From Candidatus Phosphoribacter baldrii (lineage in GTDB: Bacteria; Actinomycetota; Actinomycetes; Actinomycetales; Dermatophilaceae), in the NCBI GenBank assembly GCA_016704565.1, contig JADIZV010000002.1:124001-188000 (forward strand): DNA of 64,000 bases, given 5' to 3'. Position 1 is the first letter of the stretch. The number at the start of each line of letters is the position of its first letter. Positions 26,078 through 35,480 of the stretch are shown piece by piece. Made by a program: the position numbers and the translations under genes. Under the pieces are notes generated by a model. The model worked only from the letters and a program-made list of their open reading frames with translations, was not told where the DNA came from and did no database searches.

Positions 26078-27064
26078 TCACGACTTGAGGCGAAGCATGC
26101 CTTCCTGGGCGATCGAGGCGAGGAGGGTGCCGTCGGCGGCATACATCCGGCCCAGGCCGAGGCCGCGCCCGCCGGACGCCGAGGGGGAGTGCCCGGTGTG
26201 CAGCACCCACTCGTCGGCGCGCCCGGTCCGGTGGAACCACATCGCGTGGTCGAGGCTGGCCTGACGCAGCCGCGGGTCCGACCATGCCGTGCCGTGGCGG
26301 CGCAGGACCGACTCGAGGATCGAGTAGTCCGAGGCATAGGCGAGGAACGCCGCGTGGATGATCGGGGCGTCGGGCAGCGTCCGTCGCGACCTCAGCCAGA
26401 CCCCTTGGCGCGCAACGAGATCGGGTCGGGGACCGGCATACAGATGCCCTTCGACGTGGCGCAGCTCGATCGGGCCGTCGAGGATGCAGACGACGGCATA
26501 CGGCTCGGGGACCCCGGCCAGGGCCTGCGCGACGTTGGGCAACGTCTCGGGGGTGGGCACGTCGGCGGGCATCGGCTCGGCGTGGTCCCACCCGTCCGAG
26601 ACCTCCTGGAACGAGGCCGTGACGACGGCGAGCAGCGTCCCGTGTTGCACCGCGCAGACCCGGCGCGTCGAGAAGGACCGGCCGTCCGAGAGCGGCTCGA
26701 CGACGTAATGGACGTCGTCGGTGTCGGCACCCGACAGCAGGAAGGTGGTGTGGGTCGAGTGCAGCAGCCGCCCGCGTCCGGCGGGATCGGCGACCACGGT
26801 GCGCCCGGCCGCGACAATCGCCTGGGCGAGCAACTGCCCGCCGAAGGTCCGCTCGTAGCGCTGCTTCTGGCTGGCCCCGCGGAACACCCGAGCCGCCCGC
26901 TGGCCACGTCCGACCTCGGCGGCCAGGCCCTCCTCGGCCAGGCCCTCGGCGGCCAGGCCCTCAGCGGCGTCTACGGACCAGCCGGTTCGAAGCGTCCCCA
27001 CCTCGCGAAGGTCGAGGAGGTCCAGAAGGTCGCTGACGGCATACGGGGTCGGCGTGTCGGTCAC
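26078..27064 (-). CDS. Acyl-CoA thioesterase II (TesB type), copy 1
   Basis: A 328-aa double-hotdog acyl-CoA thioesterase hydrolysing acyl-CoA to fatty acid and CoA. Typical motifs are GGQLLAQAIVAAGRTV in the first hotdog and ASLDHAMWFHR with the catalytic Asp in the second; it ends SIAQEGMLRLK. GTG 27064 gives the N-terminus TDTPTPYAVSDLLDLLDL. Residues ~36-52 contain three 15-nt repeats (26921-26965) encoding Ala-Glu-Gly-Leu-Ala variants, inserted relative to copy 2. A paralogue lies immediately upstream, separated by a 22-bp hairpin. Confidence 0.9.
   Translation of the reverse strand: MTDTPTPYAVSDLLDLLDLREVGTLRTGWSVDAAEGLAAEGLAEEGLAAEVGRGQRAARVFRGASQKQRYERTFGGQLLAQAIVAAGRTVVADPAGRGRLLHSTHTTFLLSGADTDDVHYVVEPLSDGRSFSTRRVCAVQHGTLLAVVTASFQEVSDGWDHAEPMPADVPTPETLPNVAQALAGVPEPYAVVCILDGPIELRHVEGHLYAGPRPDLVARQGVWLRSRRTLPDAPIIHAAFLAYASDYSILESVLRRHGTAWSDPRLRQASLDHAMWFHRTGRADEWVLHTGHSPSASGGRGLGLGRMYAADGTLLASIAQEGMLRLKS
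26921..26965 (-). repeat. 15-nt in-frame tandem repeat, 3 copies
   Basis: GGCCAGGCCCTC plus three variable bases at 26921, 26936 and 26951, inside the N-terminal part of TesB copy 1. Confidence 0.85.
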
Positions 27065-27101
27065 GACCCCGAGGGTATGCCGCCCGCTCACTCTCCCGCA
27101 C

Positions 27102-27150
27102 GGGTGGAGGTATTCCCGGTCGGGAGGTCCGACCGGGAATACCTCCACCC
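27102..27150. terminator. 22-bp perfect hairpin after TesB copy 2
   Basis: Arms 27102-27123 and 27129-27150 with loop GAGGT, 8 nt after the TesB copy 2 stop. It carries GGTATTCCC, one base off the start of the common GGTATGCCG, instead of the true octamer; an octamer copy lies nearby at 27075. Confidence 0.8.
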
Positions 27151-27157
27151 ACAAGGC

Positions 27158-28108
27158 TCACGAGTCCTTGAGTCGGAGCATGCCTTCCTGAGCGACCGAC
27201 GCCATGAGCACGCCGTCAGCAGTGAACATCCGCCCCACGCCAAGCCCCCGCCCACCCGAAGCCGACGGGCTGGCCATCGTGTAGAGCACCCAGTCGTCGG
27301 CCCGCGGGACTCGGTGGAACCACATCGCGTGGTCGAGGCTGGCCGGGCGCAGCCGAGGATCGCGCCAGGCGACCCCATGACGGCGCAGCACCGGCTCGAG
27401 CAGGGGATAGTCGGAGGCATAGGCCAACACCGCGGCGTGGATGACCGGGTCGTCGGGCAACTCGCCCCGGGCCCGCAACCACACGCTCTGCCGCGGGGCC
27501 CGCTGCCGACCCGGCCGCACGTAGATGTTGCCCTCGACATGTCGCAATTCGATCGGCCGCCGAGCCGCGAAGAACTGCGCCGCAGCCGGATCCAGATGCT
27601 CGCCGAGGGCGTCGGCCAGGGTGGGGACGTCCATCGGGTCTGGCGCGGGCGGCATCGGGTCCTGGTGGTCCAAGCCCTGCGCGGGCTCCTGGAACGAGCA
27701 CCCCATCGACAGGATGGTCCGCCCGTACTGCACCGCCTGCACGCGACGGGTCGAAAACGACGCACCGTCCCGGACCCGCTCGACGACGAACCGGATCGGG
27801 TGGCTGTCGTCGCCGCCGCGGACGAAGTAGGCGTGCAGCGAGTGGATCGGCCTGGCCACTCCGTCGACCGGGTCGACGGTGCGCGCCGCCGCGACGAGCG
27901 ACTGGGCGAGCACCTGTCCGCCGAACACGCGCCCGTGGGTCTGCTTCTGGCTGCGCCCGACAAACACGATCGGCGTCGACTCGCCGAGGTCGGTCTCGTC
28001 ATCGCCGGGCGCTCCCTGCACGGTGATCCGTGCTTCGCCCAGGCAGGTGAGGTCGAGAACGTCGAGCAGATCGGCGACGGCGTCAGGTGTCGGCTCGGGC
28101 AGTCTCAT
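27158..28108 (-). CDS. tesB: Acyl-CoA thioesterase II (TesB type), copy 2
   Basis: A 316-aa paralogue of the downstream thioesterase with the same double-hotdog layout (FGGQVLAQSLVAAARTV; ASLDHAMWFHR; ASVAQEGMLRLKDS). It lacks the repeat insertion of copy 1. ATG 28108 is preferred: a TAGCCT box lies 7 nt upstream, a leaderless arrangement. The longer frame to 28300 reads through the opposite gene's repeat (GGHDRL repeats) and is rejected. Divergent from a single-hotdog thioesterase, so three acyl-CoA thioesterases cluster here. Confidence 0.92.
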   Translation of the reverse strand: MRLPEPTPDAVADLLDVLDLTCLGEARITVQGAPGDDETDLGESTPIVFVGRSQKQTHGRVFGGQVLAQSLVAAARTVDPVDGVARPIHSLHAYFVRGGDDSHPIRFVVERVRDGASFSTRRVQAVQYGRTILSMGCSFQEPAQGLDHQDPMPPAPDPMDVPTLADALGEHLDPAAAQFFAARRPIELRHVEGNIYVRPGRQRAPRQSVWLRARGELPDDPVIHAAVLAYASDYPLLEPVLRRHGVAWRDPRLRPASLDHAMWFHRVPRADDWVLYTMASPSASGGRGLGVGRMFTADGVLMASVAQEGMLRLKDS

Positions 28109-28115
28109 GCACTTG

Positions 28116-28121
28116 AGGCTA
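28116..28121 (-). promoter_or_regulatory. -10 box of leaderless tesB promoter
   Basis: On the minus strand TAGCCT ends 7 nt before the ATG at 28108. The same bases overlap a plus-strand TAGACC (28120-28125), so the divergent promoters may share DNA. Confidence 0.4.
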
Positions 28122-28147
28122 GACCCGGGCCTGAGAGGATGACCGCC

Positions 28148-28684
28148 ATGTCTGCCGAGCCGCCGGTCCACGTGCCCACCGAGACGGTCGTGCCCACCGA
28201 GACGGTCGTGCCCACCGAGACGGTCGTGCCCACCGAGACGGTCGTGCCCACCGAGGTGCTCGTCCCCTTGCGGTGGTCGGACATGGACGCCTACGGCCAC
28301 GTCAACAACACCCAGTTCCTCCGGCTGCTCGAAGACGCCCGCGTGGCAGCCCTATCGCGCTGGTTCCCCGAGGGGCTCGCCCTCCTTGAGCGAGGCATCC
28401 TCGTCGTCCGGCACGAGATCGAATACCGGGCCCAGCTCGACTACCGCCCCGAACCGGTCGCCATCGACCTGTGGGTCACCCGGATCGGCGGCGCGGGATA
28501 CGACCTCGGTTACGTCGTCCGCGACCCGCACGGGGTCGGCACAGGCACTGTGTATGCCGTTGCTGAGACGTCGATGGCCCTGTTCGACTTCGCCACCAAC
28601 GCCCCGCGCCGCGCGACCGCGCTGGAACGCGACTGTCTCGCGGCCCAACTCGGCGGGCCCGCCCCGCTGCGCAAGCGCCGGTGA
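28148..28684 (+). CDS. Single-hotdog acyl-CoA thioesterase (4HBT family)
   Basis: A 178-aa 4-hydroxybenzoyl-CoA-thioesterase-like protein: RWSDMDAYGHVNNTQFLRLL carries the catalytic Asp and the family GHVNN motif, and the rest alternates in a hotdog pattern (HEIEYRAQLDYRPEPVAID). Its first ~40 residues are unusual: five Pro-Thr-Glu-(Thr/Val)-Val units encoded by an 18-nt minisatellite. ATG 28148 is chosen because AGAGG lies 9 nt before it. The stop overlaps the next start by 4 nt (GTGA). Confidence 0.87.
   Translation: MSAEPPVHVPTETVVPTETVVPTETVVPTETVVPTEVLVPLRWSDMDAYGHVNNTQFLRLLEDARVAALSRWFPEGLALLERGILVVRHEIEYRAQLDYRPEPVAIDLWVTRIGGAGYDLGYVVRDPHGVGTGTVYAVAETSMALFDFATNAPRRATALERDCLAAQLGGPAPLRKRR
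28175..28264 (+). repeat. 18-nt coding minisatellite, four perfect copies plus one diverged
   Basis: CCCACCGAGACGGTCGTG is repeated without change at 28175, 28193, 28211 and 28229, followed by a diverged fifth unit at 28247. Perfect identity suggests recent expansion by slippage; the copy number may vary between strains without shifting the frame. Confidence 0.92.
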
Positions 28685-29532
28685 CACCGATGCTCACCGA
28701 ACTCGTCTTCCCCGACCCGCAGGGGTATGCCGATCTGGCCACGCTCGTTCGCCGCGCGAAGCAGGCCGACCCAGGCGCCGCTGTCCGACTCCAGGCAAGC
28801 GGCGGCGTCCTTCGGGCCTGGGTCGGTGTCCTGCCCGGGTCGGGGTTGCTCGCCGATGGTGCTGCCGTGGGAGTCCGTGGCATCGCGCTGGCCGCCCCGA
28901 TTGCGGGATCGACCACCCAGCCCTCGCCCACCGAAACCTCGACCGACCTCGACCTCGTCTGTTCGGCAGCGGCGCTGCTCGACCGCTTTGCCCGAGACGG
29001 GGTCGGCGCCACATCGTTGACGCTCCCCACCGTCAGCACGTATGCCGCCTGGTCCGGCGCCCTTCCCGCCACCGGCGGGTGGGCGTCCGCCGGGGAGGTG
29101 TCCGCCGCTGACCTGATCGGTGCTGCCACCTCCGGCATCGCCGAGATCGCCGAAGGAGTGGGCCCGGCCGGCACGGTGGCCGGAGCCCGAGCCGTTGAGG
29201 AGCTGCGGCGACGGGTCTGGGCCCGACCTGTGCCAGCGCGAGCGGTTGAGGCGACCGGCTCAGGGCTAGACCGGCTGGCGGAGGCTGGTGCGGCGAGAGG
29301 CGCAGGCGTCGACAGGCTCGTGGAACCAGCTGGAATGCGTGGTGCCGAAGTCGACGAGCCCGCGAGGAATCGTGAAGCACCAAGCGCTGCGGTCGACGTG
29401 CCCGCGGGGGCCGCGTTCGCGGCATACGTGCTGGGGTTCTTGCCCGACGAGAGGGCGACGGTTCGGGTGTGGCGAAACGGGCGATGGGTCCGGCTACAGA
29501 CTCAGGTCGGCCACGTGGTCGCGCGACCGTGA
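28681..29532 (+). CDS. Conserved-type hypothetical protein, translationally coupled to the thioesterase
   Basis: A 283-aa protein that I do not recognise. An N-terminal region (~1-180) contains several amphipathic stretches (YADLATLVRRAKQADPGAAV, LVCSAAALLDRFARDGVGAT); a low-complexity Ala/Gly/Glu linker (~190-240) precedes a C-terminal block with FAAYVLGFLPDERATVRVWR. No signal peptide or membrane helix is clear. The start GTG overlaps the preceding stop (GTGA), with an ATG three codons later as alternative. The stop is about 40 nt from the convergent MFS gene. Confidence 0.6.
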   Translation: MTPMLTELVFPDPQGYADLATLVRRAKQADPGAAVRLQASGGVLRAWVGVLPGSGLLADGAAVGVRGIALAAPIAGSTTQPSPTETSTDLDLVCSAAALLDRFARDGVGATSLTLPTVSTYAAWSGALPATGGWASAGEVSAADLIGAATSGIAEIAEGVGPAGTVAGARAVEELRRRVWARPVPARAVEATGSGLDRLAEAGAARGAGVDRLVEPAGMRGAEVDEPARNREAPSAAVDVPAGAAFAAYVLGFLPDERATVRVWRNGRWVRLQTQVGHVVARP

Positions 29533-30314
29533 CGCGTTGGTGGCGCACCGGGAGGCGCTGAGCACTCCCACGGCGCCGAAGCAGGCCAACCCGATCCACA
29601 CGATGACGTAGCCGCGGTGCTCCCCAGGGGTGTGCCACACGCCGAAGGCAGCGGTTGCACCGGCGATCCCGACCACAGTGCCGAGCACGTCGGCCAGCTG
29701 CAGGGCGGCAGACGCCCGCCCGTGCTCGTGGTCAGGGCTGAGCTCCAGCACGAGGCCGGACAAGGTTGTCGATCCGAGCCCCATCCCCAGCCCACCGACG
29801 ACGATGGTGGCTGCGAATGTCCACACCGGCGCGTGCGCGATGGTGAGAGCGACGAAGACGACCCATCCAGCGGTGAGCAGCAGAGCGCCCAGGACGACCA
29901 ATCGGGCCCGCTCGTCGACGCCAGCGCGGCGGGAGCGTCCTTGGGCCCATGAGCCGGCGCTCCATCCCAGCGAGCCGACGGCCAGGACCAGCCCGGCCGT
30001 CGCCGGCTCAAGGCCCCGCTCCTGGGTGAGCAGGAGGGGCAGATAGGCGAATCCGCCGAGGAAAGACCCGTTGAGCAGCGCCCGGGTGAGCACGACCGAC
30101 GGCAGTCCGCGGGCGCTGCGGAAGGTGCCCGGTGGCAACAGCTTCGGCGCGGCGCCCGCGACACCGAGCAGTCCCAACACGGCAAGACCGCTGAGCAGCG
30201 AGACCAGCGGCGGCCGTTCGTGGATCGCCAACTGCACCAAGCCAGCCGATCCGGCGACGAGTGCACCGAGCCGCGCCGTCCGGCGATGCTCACGCCGCCC
30301 GTCCGCGGGGTTGC

Positions 30315-30410
30315 CCGAGTCGGCAGGGCTAGTTCTGTCGGCAGGGCTTGTTCTGTCGGCAGGGCGCGGTTGCTTGTGTCGGCAGGGTTGCTTGAGTGGG
30401 CAGGGTCGCC
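30315..30410. repeat. Irregular GTCGGCAGGG tandem repeats in the MFS loop
   Basis: Five imperfect units start with GTCGGCAGGG or GGGCAGGG; the first two are 18 nt apart, later ones 20-23 nt, so unit changes are not always multiples of three. The MFS reading frame breaks inside this array. Confidence 0.8.
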
Positions 30411-31080
30411 GGTCTTGCCCCGGTCGCCTAGGGTGCCCGGGCTGGGTCTAGACCGCAGCGCCGCACGTCGCAGCAACAGCAGACCACCGGCGATCCCCGC
30501 GGGCAGGACGACGACCCAGAAGACCCAGCGCCAGCTCACGTTCGAGGCCAACCATCCGGCGATCGGGCCGCCGAGCAACGACGGCAGGACCCAAGCCGCG
30601 GACATCCACGAGAAGACCCTCGGTCGTTGCGCTGGCTCGAACGTCCTTGCCACGACAACGAATTCGACGACGATGACCAGGCCGGCGCCAAGTCCGGTGA
30701 TCACCCGCCCGACCAACAGCACCCCGAACGAGGGCGCGGCGCCGCACACGATCGCGCCCATCGCGAAGAACGCCTGCCCCCAGAAGACCGGCGCCAACGG
30801 CCCCGCCCGGTCCGTCCACGGACCCGCGAGGACGATCCCGAGCAGCATCGCGGTCATCATGGAAGAGAACGCCAAGCCATAGGACCCGAGGGCGCCGAGC
30901 TCAGCCGCCACGACCGGCATGGCCGTGGCGACCGCCATGTTCTCGAAGGCGATCATCGTCGTCAGCAGCAGCAGGGCGGCCGTGATCGCCCGGTCGGTCC
31001 GTGGCGCGCCGGGTCCGGCAAGGTCGGCTGGGTGGGTCGGGTCGGCAAGGGCGGCGCGGCTGGCTGGGGCGGCAGGGGCG

Positions 31081-31116
31081 GCTGGGGAATCGAGGTCGGC
31101 TGGGGAATCGAGGTCG
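31081..31116 (-). repeat. 18-nt in-frame duplication near the MFS N-terminus
   Basis: GCTGGGGAATCGAGGTCG occurs twice in tandem and encodes Asp-Leu-Asp-Ser-Pro-Ala repeats ahead of the first membrane helix. Confidence 0.85.
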
Positions 31117-31150
31117 GCGGACGCCGTGAGGTCGCGGCCGGTCACATCGG

Positions 31151-31939
31151 TCATGTCGGCCACGCGCCCCGCGCGGCCAACACGTCGCGCAGCACGTCGA
31201 TCCGGTCGCTCACGATGCCGTCGACGCCGAGGTCGAGCAGTCGCTCCATCTCGTCCCGCGCGTCGATAGTCCACACGTGCACCTGCATCCCGAACCGATG
31301 CGCGGCCGCCACCAGGCCAGGCGTGACGAGCGCCAGTGTCCGCCCGCGCACCTCGTGGGTGGTAGGGATCTGCAGGACCTGTCCGGGGGAGTGCGCCAGC
31401 GCCGACACCCGCTCCGGCAGGTAGCGCAACGCCGCCGTCCCCACTTGGCCTGCCGCGGTGGCCACCCGCGCCCCGGCCAGCCGCCGGAACGCCCGCAGCC
31501 GCCTCCCCGAGAACGACCCCACACACACCCGCTCGTATGCCGCGTGCGCCCGGATCGTCTCCCACAGCGGGTCGACCGCACCTGGCGCCTTGATGTCGAT
31601 GTTGATCCGGGCGTCGGGGAAGGCGTCGAGCAGTTCGTCCACGGTGGGGACCGGCTCGCGGCCACCGATCCGCGCCGCGGCCACCTCCCGCCAGGGCAGA
31701 TCCGCGATTGCCCCGACCCGGTCGGTCACTCGGTCCAGGTGCTCGTCGTGGAAGGCCACCAGTCGCCCGTCGCGGGTCGCATGGACATCGGTTTCCAGAT
31801 ATCGAAACCCCAGCTCGACGGCGGTCCGGAAGGCCGCGAGGGTGTTTTCGATCCCGACATTGGCAGGGTTAGCGGCACCGCCTCGATGGGCCAGGCCGAT
31901 CGGAGGCGGCGCGAAATACGGGTAATCGGCCGCGCTCAC
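31151..31939 (-). CDS. glpQ: Glycerophosphodiester phosphodiesterase
   Basis: A 262-aa GDPD-family enzyme hydrolysing glycerophosphodiesters to glycerol-3-phosphate and an alcohol. Signature residues: AHRGG with catalytic His-Arg near 16-19, ENTLAAF, LETDVHATRDGRLVAFHD with the metal and catalytic Glu/Asp/His set, and INIDIKAPG. No signal peptide, so it is cytoplasmic. GTG 31939 is used; the frame continues upstream into gpsA but is not conserved. It lies 28 nt after gpsA, whose enzyme makes the same metabolite, and overlaps the MFS gene by 4 nt, suggesting a phospholipid-turnover operon. Confidence 0.92.
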   Translation of the reverse strand: MSAADYPYFAPPPIGLAHRGGAANPANVGIENTLAAFRTAVELGFRYLETDVHATRDGRLVAFHDEHLDRVTDRVGAIADLPWREVAAARIGGREPVPTVDELLDAFPDARINIDIKAPGAVDPLWETIRAHAAYERVCVGSFSGRRLRAFRRLAGARVATAAGQVGTAALRYLPERVSALAHSPGQVLQIPTTHEVRGRTLALVTPGLVAAAHRFGMQVHVWTIDARDEMERLLDLGVDGIVSDRIDVLRDVLAARGAWPT

Positions 31940-31967
31940 GGCATACCGAGTGTCACGCGGCCACGCC

Positions 31968-32987
31968 CTAGCGCCCGTCGAACATGTTCGCCATGAGCAC
32001 CCGGCCGAACTCCGTGGCCGTGCGGCCCTGCTGGACCACGGCGGTGACATTGGCGACGATCGGCATGTCGACCCCGTGGGCCTGAGCCAGCGCAAGGATC
32101 GCGCCGCACGAGGCGACTCCCTCGGCGGTCTGCTTGGTCACGGCGACGACCTCCTCGACGGTCATCCCCTTTCCGAGGTTGCGCCCGAACGTCGAGTTGC
32201 GCGAGTGCGGCGAGAGGCAGGTGACGACGAGGTCGCCGACGCCAGCCAACCCGGAGAACGTGGCGGGGTGGGCGCCCATGGCCTTGCCGAGCTCGCTCAT
32301 CTCGGTCAGCCCCCGGGTGATGACGGCCGCGGTCACCGAATGCCCGAGCCCGAGGCCCTCGGTCATGCCCGACGCCACGGCGATGACGTTCTTCACGCAG
32401 CCGCCCAACTCGGCGCCGACGACGTCGTCATGGACATACGGCCGGAAGGCGGGCGTCGCGCACGCGTCAGCGACTCGTTGAGCCGTGGCGAGCGAAGCAC
32501 TAGCCACGGTGGTGGCCGCCGGCTCCCGCGCCGCGATCTCGCGCGCGATGTTCGGCCCGGACACCGCGACCACCTGTTCTGGTGGCAGGTCCAGGCATTC
32601 CATGACGACCTCGGTCATCCGCTTCGAGGTGCCCTTTTCCAGGCCCTTCATCAGCGAGACGAGGACGATCCCGGGCGGCAGCAACGGCCCCCATTCGGCG
32701 AGGTTCGCCCGCAAGGTCTGGGCCGGCACCGCCAGCACCCCGATCCCGGCGCCCGCCAACGCCTCGGCCGGGTCGGTCGTCGCGGTGACCGTGTCGGGCA
32801 GGTGCAGGTCGGGCAGGTAGCGCACGCTCGCGTGGTGGCGCTGGATGTCGGCCACCTCGTCGTCGAACTTGCCCCACATCCGCACGTGGCAGCCAGCCTC
32901 GGCGAGCACCGAGGTAAACGCCGTCCCCCAGCTGCCGGTCCCGAAGACCGCCACCTGCTCCCGTGCCCTCGCGGCTGCGCTGCTCAC
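31968..32987 (-). CDS. gpsA: Glycerol-3-phosphate dehydrogenase [NAD(P)+]
   Basis: A 339-aa enzyme reducing dihydroxyacetone phosphate to glycerol-3-phosphate for phospholipid synthesis. The nucleotide-binding loop FGTGSWGTAF is at 15-24; SLMKGLEKGT, VSGPNIAREIA and the catalytic lysine in GGCVKNVIAVASG are present; substrate-binding HSRNSTFGRNLG follows. Length is normal. GTG 32987 is the start. First gene of the gpsA-glpQ-MFS run, divergent from pruA across a spacer holding an inverted octamer pair. Confidence 0.96.
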   Translation of the reverse strand: MSSAAARAREQVAVFGTGSWGTAFTSVLAEAGCHVRMWGKFDDEVADIQRHHASVRYLPDLHLPDTVTATTDPAEALAGAGIGVLAVPAQTLRANLAEWGPLLPPGIVLVSLMKGLEKGTSKRMTEVVMECLDLPPEQVVAVSGPNIAREIAAREPAATTVASASLATAQRVADACATPAFRPYVHDDVVGAELGGCVKNVIAVASGMTEGLGLGHSVTAAVITRGLTEMSELGKAMGAHPATFSGLAGVGDLVVTCLSPHSRNSTFGRNLGKGMTVEEVVAVTKQTAEGVASCGAILALAQAHGVDMPIVANVTAVVQQGRTATEFGRVLMANMFDGR

Positions 32988-33033
32988 GGGCGCAAGCCTG
33001 GCACGTCACCCGGGCGGACCGCGAGAGGGGAGG

Positions 33034-33065
33034 GGTATGCCGCCCGCCCGGCTGCGCGGCATACC
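33034..33065. promoter_or_regulatory. Inverted octamer pair in the gpsA-pruA divergent spacer
   Basis: GGTATGCCGC (33034-33043) and GCGGCATACC (33056-33065) form a 10-bp stem with a 12-nt loop. Unlike the other intergenic pairs it lies between two gene starts rather than after a stop. Confidence 0.6.
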
Positions 33066-33177
33066 GAGTGCTCAGCCAAGTCCCCGGGAAGTCCCCGGGA
33101 ACATGACACGATGGGCGTCAGGGGTCGGCCACCCGCTCGACCCGACGACGTGACCCTCAACGAGGAGGAACCCTCCG

Positions 33178-34806
<1,629 letters not shown>

Positions 34807-34882
34807 GTTCGACCGCAGCCACGGTGCGGTGGGGCGCGGCGACACCGCGCCACACCCGTTCTCGTGGTCACCGCCCTCGCGT

Positions 34883-34920
34883 CGGTATGCCGCCCGCTCG
34901 GGTGAGCGGGCGGCATACCG
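34883..34920. terminator. Octamer-pair bidirectional terminator
   Basis: A 17-bp perfect stem (34883-34899 / 34904-34920), loop GGGT, with GTATGCCG and CGGCATAC extended by the same CCCGCTC / GAGCGGG flank as the ppk2 hairpin. It lies between the convergent pruA and DUF2505 genes, 17 nt from the DUF2505 stop. Confidence 0.8.
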
Positions 34921-34936
34921 GAGGCGTGCTGCTGGG

Positions 34937-35449
34937 TCAGGTTTGGGCGACGTGCCCTCGTTCGGCGAGCCAGGCGAGGCCGACGCCGTATTCCTTGTGG
35001 ATCCCGGAGATGACCGACGGCGCGGCGGCCGACTCGACCTTGCCCCCGACGAACGGGATGCTCGCCTTGAGGTTGCCCTCGATGACGACCTCGGTGCCGT
35101 CGTCGGCGGGCATGATGCGGATATCGCCCTTGAGGGCGATCGGGGCGGTCCCCATGGTGATCGACATCTCGCCGATCCGAGTGCCGTGCGGGCCGGGAGG
35201 GCCGTAGACGATCGTCTCGACGATGTCGATGCTGCGCCCGACCATCGACCGGGCGAACTCCGGGAACCCGTCCGTGGGCATCTCCCGGTGGGTGATGACG
35301 GTCGCGCCGTCGCTCTGGCGGCTCACCGTCGCGGAGTGGCTCATGGCGTGCGTCGCCTCGCACACCAGGGCGTGGAAGGCCTCATCGGTCATCATGTCGA
35401 AGACGATCTCGATGGACGCCGGGTAGACCAGGGTCTCGGTGATCTGCAT
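34937..35449 (-). CDS. DUF2505 family protein
   Basis: A 170-aa protein of the SRPBCC/START-like DUF2505 family common in actinobacteria: YPASIEIVFDMMTDEAFHAL at the N-terminus, FARSMVGRSIDIVETIVYG, and VIEGNLKASIPFVGGKVE near the C-terminus. Such folds bind hydrophobic ligands; the ligand is unknown. ATG 35449 is followed directly by the conserved sequence; the frame upstream overlaps the next gene. Confidence 0.85.
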   Translation of the reverse strand: MQITETLVYPASIEIVFDMMTDEAFHALVCEATHAMSHSATVSRQSDGATVITHREMPTDGFPEFARSMVGRSIDIVETIVYGPPGPHGTRIGEMSITMGTAPIALKGDIRIMPADDGTEVVIEGNLKASIPFVGGKVESAAAPSVISGIHKEYGVGLAWLAERGHVAQT

Positions 35450-35480
35450 GGCTCCCGACCTTAGCGACTCGGCTCGCCGA

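Larger units (their letters stand above)
29494..31154 (-). pseudogene. MFS transporter split by a frameshift in a repeat-rich loop
   Basis: Two frames make one 12-14 helix MFS exporter. From ATG 31154 the first frame encodes a low-complexity N-terminus and helices 1-6 (FENMAVATAMPVVAAELGAL, GQAFFAMGAIVCGAAPSFG, VGRVITGLGAGLVIVVEFVV, NVSWRWVFWVVVLPAGIAGG). The second half (LVSLLSGLAVLGLLGVAGAA to ACFGAVGVLSAS) is in another frame ending at 29494. The break falls in the central cytoplasmic loop, where GTCGGCAGGG units of 18-23 nt repeat (about 30315-30410). The ATGA overlap with glpQ makes it the last gene of a gpsA-glpQ-MFS run. The substrate is unknown; it may be a phase-variable gene, a pseudogene or a sequence error. 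Confidence 0.75.

Noticed and set aside
25388..28147. Plus-strand open frame of about 920 codons ahead of the 4HBT thioesterase
   Set aside because: It runs antisense to fabG and both tesB genes; only the last 178 residues, after ATG 28148, show a protein family.
28109..28300. N-terminal extension of TesB copy 2 with repeated GGHDRL
   Set aside because: It is only the antisense reading of the 18-nt minisatellite in the divergent thioesterase gene; the family N-terminus starts at 28108.
33162..33176. Hairpin occluding the pruA ribosome binding site as a regulatory switch
   Set aside because: GGAGG can pair with CCTCC, but the stem is only 5 bp with a 3-nt loop right before the ATG and there is no other sign of regulation.
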